The notes below the pieces were generated by a model. That model saw nothing but the letters and a program-made list of their open reading frames with translations, was not told the DNA's origin and did no database searches. Of a stretch of DNA of 64,000 bases, positions 37,020 to 48,686 are shown piece by piece; position 1 is the stretch's first letter; each line of letters begins with the position of its first letter. The stretch covers positions 283,501 through 347,500 of the forward strand of contig JAWDGP010000900.1 of assembly GCA_033675545.1 (NCBI GenBank), given 5' to 3'. The translations under genes were made by a program, and so were the position numbers. The DNA is from Elysia crispata. Its lineage: Eukaryota; Mollusca; Gastropoda; Plakobranchidae.

Positions 37020-38660
37020 GTACTGCTGTAGACGGCAACATTTAATAAGAACAACAGCCTCCTTGCTCTATAGCCACAACATAAAGATGAAGACAATAAC
37101 ATTCAACAACAACAACATCACCTCCTCTAGCCCTGAAGACAAAACTTGAAGATGAAGACCGCAACATTAAAAAACAACAAATGCAACACAAACAACACCT
37201 TCTATAGTTTTTTTAGGCTGCAACATAAAGATGAAGACGGCAACATTCAAAATCAATAAATACAACACAAACAAAACCTCTTCTAGTCTTAAGGACAAAC
37301 CATAAAGAAGAAGATGGCAACAGTCAAAATCAACAAATACAACACAAAGAACATCTCTTCTAATCTTAAGGACAAAACATAAAGATAAAGACGGCAACAT
37401 TCAAAATCAACAAATACAACACAAACAACATCTCTTCTAGCCTTAAGGACAAAACATAAAGATACAGACGGCAACATTCAAATCCAACAAATACAACACT
37501 AAGAACACTTCTTGTCTTAAGGACAAAACTTAAAGATGAAGACGGCAACATTCAAAATCAACAAATACAAAGAAGACCTCTTCTAGTCTTAAGGACAAAA
37601 CATAAAGATGAAGACGGCAACATTCAACAACAGCACAAACAACACATCTTCTAGCTTTAAGGCTACAACATAAAGATGAAGACGGGAACATTCAATAACA
37701 ATAACACAAACAACACATCTTCTAGCCCTAAGGCTACAACACAAAGATGAAGACAGAAACATTCATCAACAACACCTCAAGCCCTAAGGTTACAACATAT
37801 GGATGAAGACGGCAACATTAAAAAAACAACAACGACACAAACACAAACAACACCTTCTCTAGCCCTAAGGCTACAACATAAAGATCAAAACGGCAACATT
37901 CAATAGCAACAGCACAAACGACACCTCCTCTAGTCTTTTGGCCAAAACATAAAGATGAAGACGGGAACATTCAATAACAACAACACAAACAACACCTCCT
38001 CTAACCCTAGGGCTACAACGTAAAGATGAAGACAGAAACATTTAACAACACCTAAAGCCCTAAGGCTGCAACATAAAGATGAAGAAAGGAACATTCAACA
38101 ACAATACAACAATACCTCCTCTAGCCCTGTGGCCAAAACATAAAGATGAAGACGGGAACATTCAATAACAACAACACAAACAACACCTCCTCTAACCCTA
38201 GGGCTACAATGTAAAGATGAAGACAGAAACATTTAATAACAACACCTAAAGCCCTAAGGCTGCAACATAAAGATGAAGAAAGGAACATTCAACAACAATA
38301 CAACAATACCTCCTCTAGCCCTTTGGCCAAACCATAAAGATGAAGACGAGAACATTCAACAACTACACACACAACACCTACTCTAGCCCTAGGGCTACAA
38401 CATAAAAATGAAGACGGGAACATTCAAAAACAACACAAATAACACCTCATCTAGCCCTTTGGCCAAAACATAAAGATGACGACAGAAACATTCAACAACA
38501 ACAACCCTCAAGCTCTTAGGTTACAACATATAGATGAAGACGGCAACATTAAAAAAACAACAACGACACAAACACGGCAGCATTCAAGAACTACACAAAC
38601 AACACCTCCTCTAGCCCTAACACTACAACATAAAGATGAAGACGGCAACGTTGAGCAACA
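37020..38660. repeat. ~72-bp minisatellite, about 22 copies, with higher-order units
   Basis: Theme 'cctcctctagccctaaggctacaacataaagatgaagacggcaacattcaacaacaacaacacaaacaa'. Blocks starting near 37,930 and 38,118 are almost identical over about 190 bp, a three-unit higher-order repeat. Early units (37,200-37,600) have a TCTTAAGGACAAAACATAAAG variant. Confidence 0.96.
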
Positions 38661-38951
38661 AGCCGCTCTTCGATCTCCACATTTCGGCCCAAGAAAATTG
38701 ATTCTCACCAGCTGACTGGACTTGTGAGAGAGAGAAGGGCAACTAGAACTGACACACAGAACGTGTGGGCACAGTATTTTAGCCTCACCGTTATGTGTTC
38801 TGTGGAAGAAGCTGAGAAGAGAATGCAACCCTGACAAAGACAGAAAAATTGAGAGCTAAAGAGTGAAAACTAAAAAAAGATACAGTGAGGAGAAAAGATA
38901 TACATAGGTTTTTCAGCTATATAGAGATAGCGAGATAAAGAGAGAGAGTGG

Positions 38952-38953
<2 letters not shown>

Positions 38954-39042
<89 letters not shown>
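38954..39042. repeat. (GA)44 microsatellite
   Basis: Uninterrupted GA for about 89 bp. Confidence 0.98.
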
Positions 39043-39044
<2 letters not shown>

Positions 39045-39491
39045 AATCAGATAAATAAAGACACAACCATACAAAAATTTTTAAAACCAGATCCAGAACT
39101 TGGTACACTCAGTGATCTTTTTTCGTTCTCAGAAATAGCATTTTCCATCTTCACGATGTTTTTTTTTCGTCCCACATTTAAAGAGTAAAGAAAAGCTTTT
39201 CATGTGGCTTACAACGTTCTGGATTCTGAAAATAGTAGCTGTATAATACAAGTATCTCGAGACAGACTGGGTCGCCCACGCTAACATAATATTGATTGGA
39301 GAAGGCTTTCCCAGAACTAATCTGCTCTCCCCACGTCTGGGACGCAGACGTTTAAAAAAATTAAAAAAAAGGTAAAAATGTTCATATAGTTCGGACTTGT
39401 ATCGAGCAGCCTGCTTGCAGCGCTTTGATGCGCTGTTTTCATGTGTTGGTTCCCTGGATGAGCAACTAACACCACCCACATACACAAACAT

Positions 39492-39516
39492 AACACACAC
39501 ACACACACACACACAC
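39492..39516. repeat. (AC)12 microsatellite
   Basis: Short AC tract in otherwise unremarkable intron sequence (39,043-39,810). Confidence 0.95.
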
Positions 39517-39814
39517 AGAGAAATCTTGTTCCCGACGGGCTCCGAGCAATAACGAAATCGACAGTTGAATATTTTGGAAACATTTCAATAGAATCGACAT
39601 CCACAACCGCTGCAGGCAAGCCTGGACGACCATGCGATATATACAACTACCCTTTTAGCATACGAACAGTGAAACAAAATCCAAATATATAGTATACTAA
39701 AAAAAAAATAACGAAATATAGCACATGGTTAAATTAAAAACTTGTACCTAGGTCAGAAAATTAAAAAAAGTAAAACGATACAAAGAAAAATAAAACACGC
39801 ACTGAGCTAACTAC

Positions 39815-40545
39815 TTTCTGAAGCGGTAGGTGCATCTGATCCAAATCACGTTAAATTTCCCGAGCTACACAATTTTTTATGCTAACGCTGCAGGTTACCA
39901 CATGTGACAAACGAGAGGTGCATCTGATCTCTATCACGTGAAATCTACTGAGCTACACAATTCCTGAAGCTAAAGTTGGGTATCGCCACATTTGATCCAT
40001 ATCACGTGACATCTACTGGTGAGAAGCGGTAGGTGCACCTGATCTATATTACGTGACATCTTCTGAGCTACACAATTTCCAAAGTTAAAGCTGAGTGTTG
40101 TCCACATGTATACGTGAGAAGCAGTAGGTGCACCTGATCTATTTTACGTGACATCTTCTGAGCTACACAATTTCCAAAGCTAAAGCTGACTGTTGCCACA
40201 TGTATACGTGAGAAGCGGTAGGTGCACCTGATCCGTATCACGTGACATCTACTGAGCAACATAATTTCTGAAGCTAAGGCTGGGCGTTAACACGTATGAG
40301 AAGCGGTGGGTTCATCTGATCCATGTCACGTGACATGTACTGAACTACACAATTTCTGAGGCTAAAGCTGGGTATCGCCACATCTGATCCATATCACGTG
40401 ACATCTACTCAGATACACAATTTTTTAAAGCTAAAGCTGGACGTTGCCACATGTGCGAAGCGGTAGTTGCAACTGATCCACATCACGCGACATTTACTGA
40501 GCTAGTTTCTGAAGCTAGAGAAATGTGCTGCCACATGTGACAAGC
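39815..40545. repeat. ~93-bp minisatellite, about 8 copies, with E-boxes
   Basis: Unit includes AGCGGTAGGTGCACCTGATC, ATATCACGTGACATCTACTG and AGCTACACAATTTCTGAAGC. ATCACGTGA or TCACGTGAC is intact in about five units (near 39,926, 39,994, 40,235, 40,325 and 40,394) and mutated in others. Confidence 0.94.
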
Positions 40546-40756
40546 CGTTGGTGCGCGCCCAATAAATATCAGCATGAGAACAGAAAAGATGTGTCTACTA
40601 GAAAATGTTAGTTCCATGTAAATATAAATATAAATGTTCCGAGTGGAGCTGGAAGTGAAATGAATACCAAATAAAATGTTCCGCGCTGCATCGGACGTGG
40701 TAAAGAAATACCAATTATAACGTTCAGCGCGGGGTGAGATGTGAGAAAGTAAATAC

Positions 40757-40781
40757 CAACAACAACAACAACAACAACAAC

Positions 40782-40865
<84 letters not shown>

Positions 40866-40866
40866 T
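40757..40866. repeat. (AAC)n-(AAT)n trinucleotide tract
   Basis: About eight AAC units, then nearly 30 AAT units. The poly-Asn frame here is a repeat artefact. Confidence 0.97.
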
Positions 40867-41635
40867 ATAATAACAATATACTTAGCACGATGTTAGTTTT
40901 AAAGAAAATACTATCATATTGTTCAGTGAGGATCGAAATGTGATAAAGACATTAATTTTTGTGTACGGGTAGCTCTTAATAAGGGTCGTGTCGCTCCGAG
41001 GAAAAGCATCTAGCTGCTGCAAAAATCCTGACAAAGTCAGAAAATAGAAGAATGTGAACATCCCAGTACATTGAACTGACCTATGTGGTGAAAGCAGGCC
41101 AGCGGCCATCCTGGTCTGTGCAAGGACCGGCCGCAGGGCAGTACGGTACCTCCAGTGAATCCAATGATCAAGCTTAGCACACGATAACAAAATCACGTGA
41201 TGCAAACAATAACCCTGGCGTGAGGGCTGGGCGGGTGAGACTGAGGCGACTGCTCGCCAACACAGACGGGTAGAGAAGCAGCGCTCTCGATACTACAGCG
41301 GACATTCACGAATCCGATTACCTACACACTGGCTTAGGCAACATGGAAAAAATGTGTTCAAAATGTACATGTACTCACTTGGAAGTTCACGAATACGACG
41401 AACTTCACACTGGCTTAGGCGACACGGAAGAATGATAAGAAATGCACTAGAATATAAAACATATCACAACCCCGACGTGTATGGTATCTAATAATCACTT
41501 ACTCTTTCAAATCTCGAACAAAGCGACGTATCATTAAATATCATACTTTTTTAAAGAGAGGATTTGTATGACAAGGATCAAAATCTTATCGATGTCATTT
41601 CGTCAATATTACCTCCTCATCCACGCCCCTGGAAA
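40867..41635. other. non-repetitive intron segment with one two-copy repeat
   Basis: Two copies of 'cacgaatccgattacctacacactggcttaggcaacatgga' lie at about 41,308 and 41,388. Otherwise nothing recognised. Confidence 0.6.
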
Positions 41636-41639
41636 CCTA

Positions 41640-42620
41640 AACTATTCGAGTAAAAGGCATAATTAAACCTCACCCATTGGCATAAACAGTAAAGTTACCT
41701 CCTCATTTTCGCCCCTTGAAAACTCAACCATTCGTACAAATGGTATTGTTACCTCCTCATCCTCGCCCCCTGAAAACTCAACCATTCGAACAACCTCATC
41801 CTCGCCACCTGAAACCTCAACCATTCGCATAAGCAGTAACGTTACCTCCTCAACCATTCATACAAACGGTTAAGTTACCTCCTCATCCTCGCCGCCTGAA
41901 ACTTCAACCATTCGTACAAACGGTTAAGTTACCTCCTCATCCTCGCCGCCTGAAACCTCAACCATTCGCATAAACAGTAACGTTACCTCCTCAACCATTC
42001 GTAGAAACGGTTAAGTTACCTCCTCATCCTCGCCGCCTGAAACCTCAACCATTCGTACAAACGGTTAAGTTACCTCCTCATCCTCGCCGCCTGAAACCTC
42101 AACCATTCGTACAAACGGTTTAGTTACCTCCTCATCCTCGCCGCCTGAAACCTCAACCATTCGTACAAACGGTAAAGTTACCTCCTCATCCTCGCCGCCT
42201 GAAACCTCAACCATTCGTACAAACGGTTAAGTTACCTCCTCATCCTCGCCCCCTAAAAACTCAACCATTTGTACAAATGGTTAAGTTACCTCCTCATCCT
42301 CACGCCTGAAAACTCAACCATTCGTACAAACGGTTAATTTATTTCCTCATCCTCGCCGCCTGAAAACTCAACCATTCGTACAATCGGTTACCTCCTCATC
42401 CTCGCCGCCTGAAAACTCAACCATTCGTACAAACGGTTAAGTTACCTCCTCATCCTCGCCGCCTGAAAACTCAACCATTCGTACAAACTGTTAAATTACC
42501 TCCTCATCCTCGCCCTCTGAAAACTCAACCATTCGTATAAACGGTATTGTTACCTCCTCATCCTCGCCCCCTGAAACCTCAACCATTCGTACAAACGGTA
42601 TTGTTACCTCCTCATCTTCG
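41640..42620 (-). repeat. 54-bp minisatellite, about 18 copies
   Basis: Plus-strand unit GTTACCTCCTCATCCTCGCC + GCCTGAAACCTCAACCATTCGTACAAACGGTTAA. On the minus strand it would encode 18-residue repeats (PFVRMVEVSGGEDEEVT). Most units have an in-frame TAA, but those nearest 42,500-42,620 have ACAATACCG instead and stay open, continuing the 42,491-43,276 frame. Confidence 0.96.
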
Positions 42621-43276
42621 TCCTCCTGTATGTCGAGAAGCCTATCTCGACTTGTCTGATCCGGGCAAACGTCATTGTGGTTGAGATACGTCTGAAGCAG
42701 TGTCGACCCACGTTGCTCCTCACAATCTGTACGATAAGACGGCCTTGAAAAGTTTGCTTCGCCGACCCTAAGACCTGACCTCCCAGACACATGTATTAGT
42801 CTGCTACACCTCCTGCGCTCGTACAGAACACTCTGCCCGCCCTCTTGGTCTGTCGAGGGATCAAACTGGACAAGCTCGTGATCATTGATCTCTTCCATGT
42901 TTTGATTTTGATCTTCGCCCCGCAGGATCTCCTGATCCCAGCGCCCATTTTCCGTGTTTTCATTTTGATCTTCGCCTTGCAGGACCTCCTGATCCCAGCG
43001 CCCATTTTCCGTGTTTTCATTTTGATCTTCGCCTTGCAGGACCTCCTGATCCCAGCGGCCACTTCCTATGTTTTCATTTTGATCTTCGCCTTGCAGGACC
43101 TCCTGATCCCAGCACTTATTTTCCGTGTTATCATTCTGACCTTGGTCCTGATCCCAGCGTCTCCGTCCTGCTCGCCAGTCCTGTAACTCAGCTGCTCTCA
43201 ACAGGCCGTGCCTCTCGCAGCTTGCAAAGAACTGCAGCATAAAATCTGTGGGTGTATTGGGTGGCACTCCGTACAT
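42491..43276 (-). CDS. open frame of 261 codons in spire intron D-E; possible nested gene or optional exon
   Basis: ATG at 43,276 follows an in-frame TAA four codons upstream. Codons 1-42 are unique (MYGVPPNTPTDFMLQFFASC...). Then come four to five 19-residue repeats of the type RWDQEVLQGEDQNENTENG (57-bp units), about 90 unique codons (NDHELVQFDPSTDQEGGQSV through TSRDRLLDIQEDE), and 18-residue repeats of the type EEVTIPFVRMVEVSGGED (54-bp units). The last repeats run into the 41,640-42,600 array, where many units carry an in-frame TAA. The unique middle being open between two different in-frame arrays is unusual for non-coding DNA here. No domain is recognised; the protein would be acidic. 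It is on the spire strand and downstream of a phase-0 exon. It may be a lineage-specific exon, a small nested gene or chance. Confidence 0.35.
   Translation of the reverse strand: MYGVPPNTPTDFMLQFFASCERHGLLRAAELQDWRAGRRRWDQDQGQNDNTENKCWDQEVLQGEDQNENIGSGRWDQEVLQGEDQNENTENGRWDQEVLQGEDQNENTENGRWDQEILRGEDQNQNMEEINDHELVQFDPSTDQEGGQSVLYERRRCSRLIHVSGRSGLRVGEANFSRPSYRTDCEEQRGSTLLQTYLNHNDVCPDQTSRDRLLDIQEDEDEEVTIPFVRMVEVSGGEDEEVTIPFIRMVEFSEGEDEEVI
42890..43150 (-). repeat. 57-bp minisatellite, 4-5 copies, inside the 261-codon frame
   Basis: Plus-strand unit TTTTCATTTTGATCTTCGCC + TTGCAGGACCTCCTGATCCCAGCGCCCATTTTCCGTG. The minus strand gives 19-residue WDQEVLQGEDQNENTEN-type repeats. Confidence 0.95.
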
Positions 43277-43369
43277 TTCGATTATATATTACCTATCTCC
43301 AGCATGATCGACGATTCCTACAGGGTTTGTCAGACTTTGATTTCTTTAAGCCTAGATAGTCTCTACAGT

Positions 43370-43520
43370 CTGTATTTATGCAGAATTCTGCAGGTATCTT
43401 CTACAGTTTAGACTTTAACCAGAACCTGCAGGTGTCTTCTACAGTTTGCACTATTCCCAGAACCTGCAGGTATCTTCTGCATTTTGATATTTCACCAAAA
43501 GCTGCAAGTGTCTTCATAAC
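43370..43520. repeat. short ~45-bp repeat, 3-4 copies
   Basis: Theme 'cagaacctgcaggtgtcttctacagtttgcactattac', containing CTGCAG. The sequence 43,521-43,825 is unremarkable. Confidence 0.85.
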
Positions 43521-43829
43521 TTAACTGTGTAGACTTCTTTAGCAATCCCCCAGAAGCCTTCATGATATGAACTTCCAACGGAACCTACAGTACAAGCTTT
43601 TAACACAATTTTTTTAAATGAGATACAAATCTATCACATGGTATTTTGGTACGAAAACTCGATCCTCTTTCTCTTTATTCTAAAATCAAATATAAAATTA
43701 CAATCATGCACTGTCAGCAGTCTTGGAAAATGTTCGAAATGTATAAAAATTTCCTGAATGGCAAACAATAAAATAATATTCTAGATTTAACACGGTCTAC
43801 ACAGCTTAAGATGCAGATTATGCTGGCAC

Positions 43830-44420
43830 ATCCGGAGAAATCAGAGAGGCTAACGTTTGAGTGATTGACCGTGTAGCTGGCACAAGATCACCTAGCGGAT
43901 TTGTTACTGGCACAAAAACGGACATCAGGGAGGCCAACGTTAAAATGATTGGCCGTGTAGCTGGCACAAGAACTCCTAGCGGATTTGTTACTGCCACATA
44001 CTGGGAAATCAGAGAGGCCAACGTTAAAATGATTGGCCGTGTAGCTGGCACAAGAACTCCTAGCGGATTTGTTACTGCCACATACTGGGAAATCAGAGAG
44101 GCCAACGTTAAAATGATTGGCCGTGTAGCTGGCATAAGAACTCCTACCGAATTTGTTACTGCCACATACAGGGAAATCAGAGAGGCCAACGTTAAAATGA
44201 TTGGCCGTGTAGCTGGCATAAGAACTCCTACCGAATTTGTTACTGCCACATACAGGGAAATCAGAGAGGCCAACGTTAAAATGATTGGCCGTGTAGCTGG
44301 CATAAGAACTCCTACCGAATTTGTTACTGCCACATACAGGGAAATCAGAGAGGCCAACGTTACAGTGATTGGCCGTGTAGTTGGCACAAGAACTCTTAGC
44401 GAATTCGTTGCGAGAAAGGC
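43830..44420. repeat. 84-bp minisatellite, 7 copies, open on both strands
   Basis: Unit GAGAGGCCAACGTTAAAATG + ATTGGCCGTGTAGCTGGCACAAGAACTCCTAGCGGATTTGTTACTGCCACATACTGGGAAATCA. The period of 84 leaves frames of 186-189 codons open on both strands (28-residue repeats). Because three overlapping frames are open equally, this reflects the period, not coding. Confidence 0.97.
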
Positions 44421-44484
44421 TTAAACCGATAGGAGCCACAACTGGCAAATAAAGTGGCAGAGACAGCGCGCGAAATATATTTAC

Positions 44485-44486
<2 letters not shown>

Positions 44487-44576
<90 letters not shown>
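44487..44576. repeat. (GA)45 microsatellite
   Basis: Uninterrupted GA for about 90 bp. The segment 44,577-45,340 is non-repetitive with no exon recognised. Confidence 0.98.
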
Positions 44577-44579
<3 letters not shown>

Positions 44580-45342
44580 TTCGGTTATGCTATTAAATAA
44601 TGCAATTAGATGTAGACCGCAACGCAGAAGGCAATCTCATACACCGAATCTGTTGCATTGTGGATAGCATTGCCACGCAATAATTACTTATCGCCCTGCT
44701 AAAGGTCATCAACATTCTCAGATACAGGAAACCAGTTCGGGAGGGGAAAAGAATGAGGAAGGTTGTCATCCCAGCTAGCATGATCTTACTGAAATCCAGA
44801 GGTAGGATTGCTACGTGAATTACTTGTGATTCTACCTTGTCCAGACCAATGTTGACTGGTGATACATGGTGCGAAATGAGGTGGGAAAACTAGTTTCTCC
44901 CTTCTTATACTGTAATGTCAATCTTTACACTGTCAGTGTCAGTAAAACTGTTCTTTTTGACAAAATTATTTTTATTAATTTCCACTCTCCCAGATTATAT
45001 TTTAGATTAAAATTAATGCGTCGAAAATAACTCACCCTTTCAAAAACAAGATTTATTCAACACGAGATGGAAGGAGTTAATGACAGAAAAGTTCAGACGT
45101 TTGGTATGAAAATTACCAGTAATTATCAAGAGTTTAACAGTGGCACAATTGCTACAATTACCAATCCAACAAGGCTACATTAACGAGACAAGCTTGGAGT
45201 TATTAAGCTGGGGAAAGCACGCACAAAATCCCTCAATGACACACTAAATACAGTCACACTTGGAAAATTACCTAGGATTGTGGAAAGGGGTGGAATCAGA
45301 AAATAGATCAGGAGACCAGTGAGTGTGTGTATGTGGGGGGGG

Positions 45343-45344
<2 letters not shown>

Positions 45345-45417
<73 letters not shown>
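45345..45417. repeat. (GA)36 microsatellite next to spire exon D donor
   Basis: Preceded by a G11 run. In the spire transcript it is a (CU)n tract starting about 18 nt into the intron after exon D. Confidence 0.98.
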
Positions 45418-45420
<3 letters not shown>

Positions 45421-45434
45421 TAATAAGCACCTAC

Positions 45435-45521
45435 CTTCTTCAGAGGTGGACGTGAGCGTATGAAATTGAGGATGACGGCGTGAGCATCATTCTTGACCTT
45501 GTGAGGGATATCACCGTTCAC
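45435..45521 (-). CDS. spire: spire exon D: WH2-C actin-binding repeat
   Basis: 87 bp, phase 0 to 0, 29 residues: [20 protein letters not shown] followed by [15 protein letters not shown]...[12 protein letters not shown] is a highly conserved Spire signature covering WH2-C. The acceptor is CTCTCCCGCAG|GTG and the donor AAG|GTAGGTGC. Because it is symmetric, skipping would remove WH2-C without a frameshift. The sense-strand intron has a (CT)n tract starting about 18 bp after the donor and another about 250 bp before the acceptor. Confidence 0.95.
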
Positions 45522-45766
45522 CTGCGGGAGAGGGCCACGGGATGTTTTACAGTACCAATAATAATTCACAAAAAAATTACAAAATTTGAATTCCTTGCTC
45601 TTGGAAAAAAAATAACCCCCAAATCGTTTCCGAAAGCAATGAGAAGCACTGTGGAATTGTGACTGCGGCAAAGCGGATCTCAAGGTTAGCAGGAACTGTA
45701 GTGTAATGATTATCTTACGCCCTTCAGTGAACTTTTTCGGCTGGTGAATCCCGCAGATAGGTCATT

Positions 45767-45918
<152 letters not shown>

Positions 45919-46249
45919 AAAGTTATAGTAAAGAAAAATCAGTCACAAACCTAGCTCTAACTCGAGACAGACAAATAAAATGAAAAACGTGGAAAACTAA
46001 AGGCATATGAAACAGACGGGCTCAAACCTGTATCTCTGTCTGTCTCACGCTCTATCTTTGTTTGACTGCCTTCTTTATTTTTATATTATATTTCTTTCAG
46101 TTAAAAGTGCATCTTAGTTCAGATACTATAGGGGCTATTTTATTTTTGTCCTGAAACAATAATTATGGACTTGATCGTTCTAAGCGATTCAACTTCTTCG
46201 TCTATTTAAGCCAGCATGTAGTTCGCTGTTCCTGAAGCATCTATTTTTG

Positions 46250-46350
46250 TAGATGAGGATGGCTCATTGACTAAGTGCCCGGTCTTGCCTCGGCAAGCCG
46301 ATGGGTGCCATATCGAGGATCAGATTCGATCCCTGTCCATTTCATCTGTC
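46250..46350 (+). repeat. tRNA-like segment, possible SINE head
   Basis: GATGGCTCATTGACTAAG resembles an A box and GATTCGATCCC is a good B box about 50 bp further on. The ends AGATGAGGATGG and CCATTTCATCT are near-complementary, as in a tRNA acceptor stem. A CTTGCC..GGCAAG hairpin replaces a normal anticodon arm. Best read as a tRNA-derived SINE fragment. Confidence 0.4.
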
Positions 46351-46679
46351 TTTGTTTTCACGACTTTCAACAAATTTGTTGGTCTTGAGTTAGATTTAGA
46401 TTGCTGATTGTTTTTTTTTTTCATACCATTTATTCCTTAACAATCACTTGCATCATATGTCTCTGGTATGATACCCGTAAGAAAGTTCTCCAAGTCTCTC
46501 CCTTGTGAGAAAGATCTGGAGTAACCGAAATAATTTTTCTCAGGCTGGGAGGATCTCCTTCTAAGTATGAGAGCCCCGAATGTTTCACCCTGTGCACAGA
46601 AAGGCATCCTGGAGGTATTAGATTTAGTTCTGAGCGATATGAACCACTTTTAGAATTTAAGGTATAGAGCTTCCGAGTC

Positions 46680-47000
46680 AGACGAACCACTTAATTGATT
46701 TATTTTTGTTATAAAGTTCAACCAAAATAAATCACTTATAGGATTTATTTTGGTCATACCTTTTGGGCACTTGCCTGATTTGTTAAGGTTAGAACTTATG
46801 AGAAAATGAACCACTTGACTGGTTTGTTAAGGTTGTAACTTCTGAGAAGCATGAACCACTTGACTGGTTGGTTAAGGTTATAACTTCTGAGGAAGCTGAA
46901 CCACTTGATGGATTTGGTTCGATAAAAACTTCTGAGCAAGATGAACCACTTGTAGGTTTTTTGTAGGTTATAACTTATGAACTGATAGGAGCGAAAAATT
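46680..47000. repeat. ~46-bp degenerate minisatellite, about 6 copies
   Basis: Theme 'gaaccacttgactggtttgttaaggttataacttctgag'. Confidence 0.9.
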
Positions 47001-47019
47001 GTTTAGTCCTTGTATGACA

Positions 47020-47021
<2 letters not shown>

Positions 47022-47065
<44 letters not shown>

Positions 47066-47078
47066 TAGTAGTAGTAGT

Positions 47079-47145
<67 letters not shown>

Positions 47146-47180
47146 TAGTAGTAGTTAGTAGTAGTTAGTTAGTAGTAGTT

Positions 47181-47258
<78 letters not shown>

Positions 47259-47314
47259 CAGCAGTAGCAGTAACAGTAGCAGTAGCAGTAGCAGTAGCAG
47301 TAGTAGTAGTAATG

Positions 47315-47383
<69 letters not shown>
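47022..47383. repeat. (TAG)n trinucleotide tract, ~360 bp
   Basis: AGT/TAG repeats with TTAG slips at 47,065-47,185 and a CAG/AAC-substituted block at 47,258-47,315. Poly-Leu and poly-Tyr frames across it are artefacts. It is in spire intron C/D. Confidence 0.98.
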
Positions 47384-47399
47384 AACTGGAATAGAAAAT

Positions 47400-48110
47400 A
47401 GACACTTATTTATACAACAGCACAATAAAAAAAAAACCCGTTACATCTATGTACGGTAATGATTTAAAATTGCGGATTCCTGAAGGTAGGCTAACCAATC
47501 CTTGAGCACTGGAAAAGAATGGTAAATAACTGCCAAGGGACTGAACTGAATCTATCAGGCAAATACGTACTGCTTAGGGATTATCTACCTCCACAGCTAA
47601 ATAGGAATACAATACTTTTCTCCTTAGATGTATCATCAAAGAGCAACGCTTATAGAGCTAGGCCTACCCCTTCTTTCTTCTGCACTAAGCAAATTCAATT
47701 TCTTTTAAACATGTGAACACAATGTGTTTTAAATAAAACATAGAAAAGCGCTTTGCTCTTCTTTAATAATACAGGTCCTGAACATACATGAATCAGTAAA
47801 GAAGTGAACTCAGCAGTATTAGTGGTGGTTGAAAAAATTGAGCCTCGGAATTAACCATGCTGGGTGTTGGAACAGGAAATATTCTAGTATTTACTAGGTG
47901 AACAAGTGTTGTCAGGTCTAAATAGACTAGTGCTCTCAGCACCGCACATTATTTGTAAAGGTTGGCATGAGGCAACTCGGCTACGATTAAAAAAAAAAGC
48001 ATACAAATCGAGGTTTCAACCACACATTAGTTGGTGGAGATCTATTTCAACTATTGAATAGGATTTACAAACTGATTACAAAATCATTTAAAAGTTCAGT
48101 CCCAACACTG
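47400..48110. other. non-repetitive part of spire intron C/D
   Basis: A+T-rich, no exon or RNA gene recognised. Confidence 0.7.
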
Positions 48111-48129
48111 AGAAACACAGAGCAATGAA

Positions 48130-48480
48130 CACCGGCCCAGCTCGGGACTCTGGTCCACGCTCAGCTGCATCACAGTGGACGCAGTGACCACTATAACTTT
48201 TATCACTGTAGAGACAGTGGTCCACGCTCAGCTGCATCACAGTGGACGCAGTGACCACTATAACTTTTGTCACTGTAGAGACAGTGGTCCACGCTCAGCT
48301 GCATCACAGTGGACGCAGTGACCACTATAACTTATATCAGTGTATGGACAGTGGTCCACGCTCAGCTGCATCACAGTGGACGCAGTGACCACTATAACTT
48401 ATATCAGTGTAGAGACAGTGGTCCACGCTCAGCTGCATCATTGTGGACGTAGTGACCACTATAACTTATATTAGTATAGG
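48130..48480. repeat. 67-bp minisatellite, 5 copies
   Basis: Unit GTGGTCCACGCTCAGCTGCA + TCACAGTGGACGCAGTGACCACTATAACTTATATCAGTGTAGAGACA. It contains a near-palindrome (GTGGTCCAC...GTGGAC..GTGACCAC). It ends about 45 bp from the exon C donor. Confidence 0.97.
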
Positions 48481-48506
48481 GACAGGAATGCCAGAGACCT
48501 ATGACA

Positions 48507-48527
48507 CACACACACACACACACATAC
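48507..48527 (-). repeat. (TG)n tract forming the exon C splice donor
   Basis: The intron begins GTATG and continues as alternating TG for about 20 bases, so the 5' splice site lies in a microsatellite expected to vary in length. Confidence 0.9.
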
Positions 48528-48686
48528 CATGATCTTAGTGAGCGTGTAGCGGCGGGAGCGAATGTCCTCCAGAATCATTTCGAAGGGCGTGAGTTCGTAC
48601 TCGAGTGGCGGGAGATGCACGTGCTCCACCTTCTTGAGCCGCACGCCCTGACGCAGGGAACGCATCACCTGGACCCACAGACACGC
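48528..48686 (-). CDS. spire: spire exon C: WH2-A and WH2-B actin-binding repeats
   Basis: 159 bp, phase 0 to 0, 53 residues. The first part ([18 protein letters not shown]) is WH2-A and the second ([20 protein letters not shown]) is WH2-B. Each WH2 has an amphipathic helix followed by an LKKV-type motif; the second has LTKI in that position. In the family each repeat binds one actin monomer. The acceptor is TTTCTCCCCAG|GCG. The donor is ATG|GTATGTGTG, where the intron runs straight into a (TG)n tract, so the 5' splice site is embedded in a microsatellite. Confidence 0.95.

Noticed and set aside
43818..44448. Three overlapping frames of 186-189 codons on both strands
   Set aside because: All follow from an 84-bp period. 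Equal openness in several frames argues against any being a gene.
47169..47425. Poly-Leu and poly-Tyr frames
   Set aside because: Direct translation of the (TAG)n trinucleotide tract.
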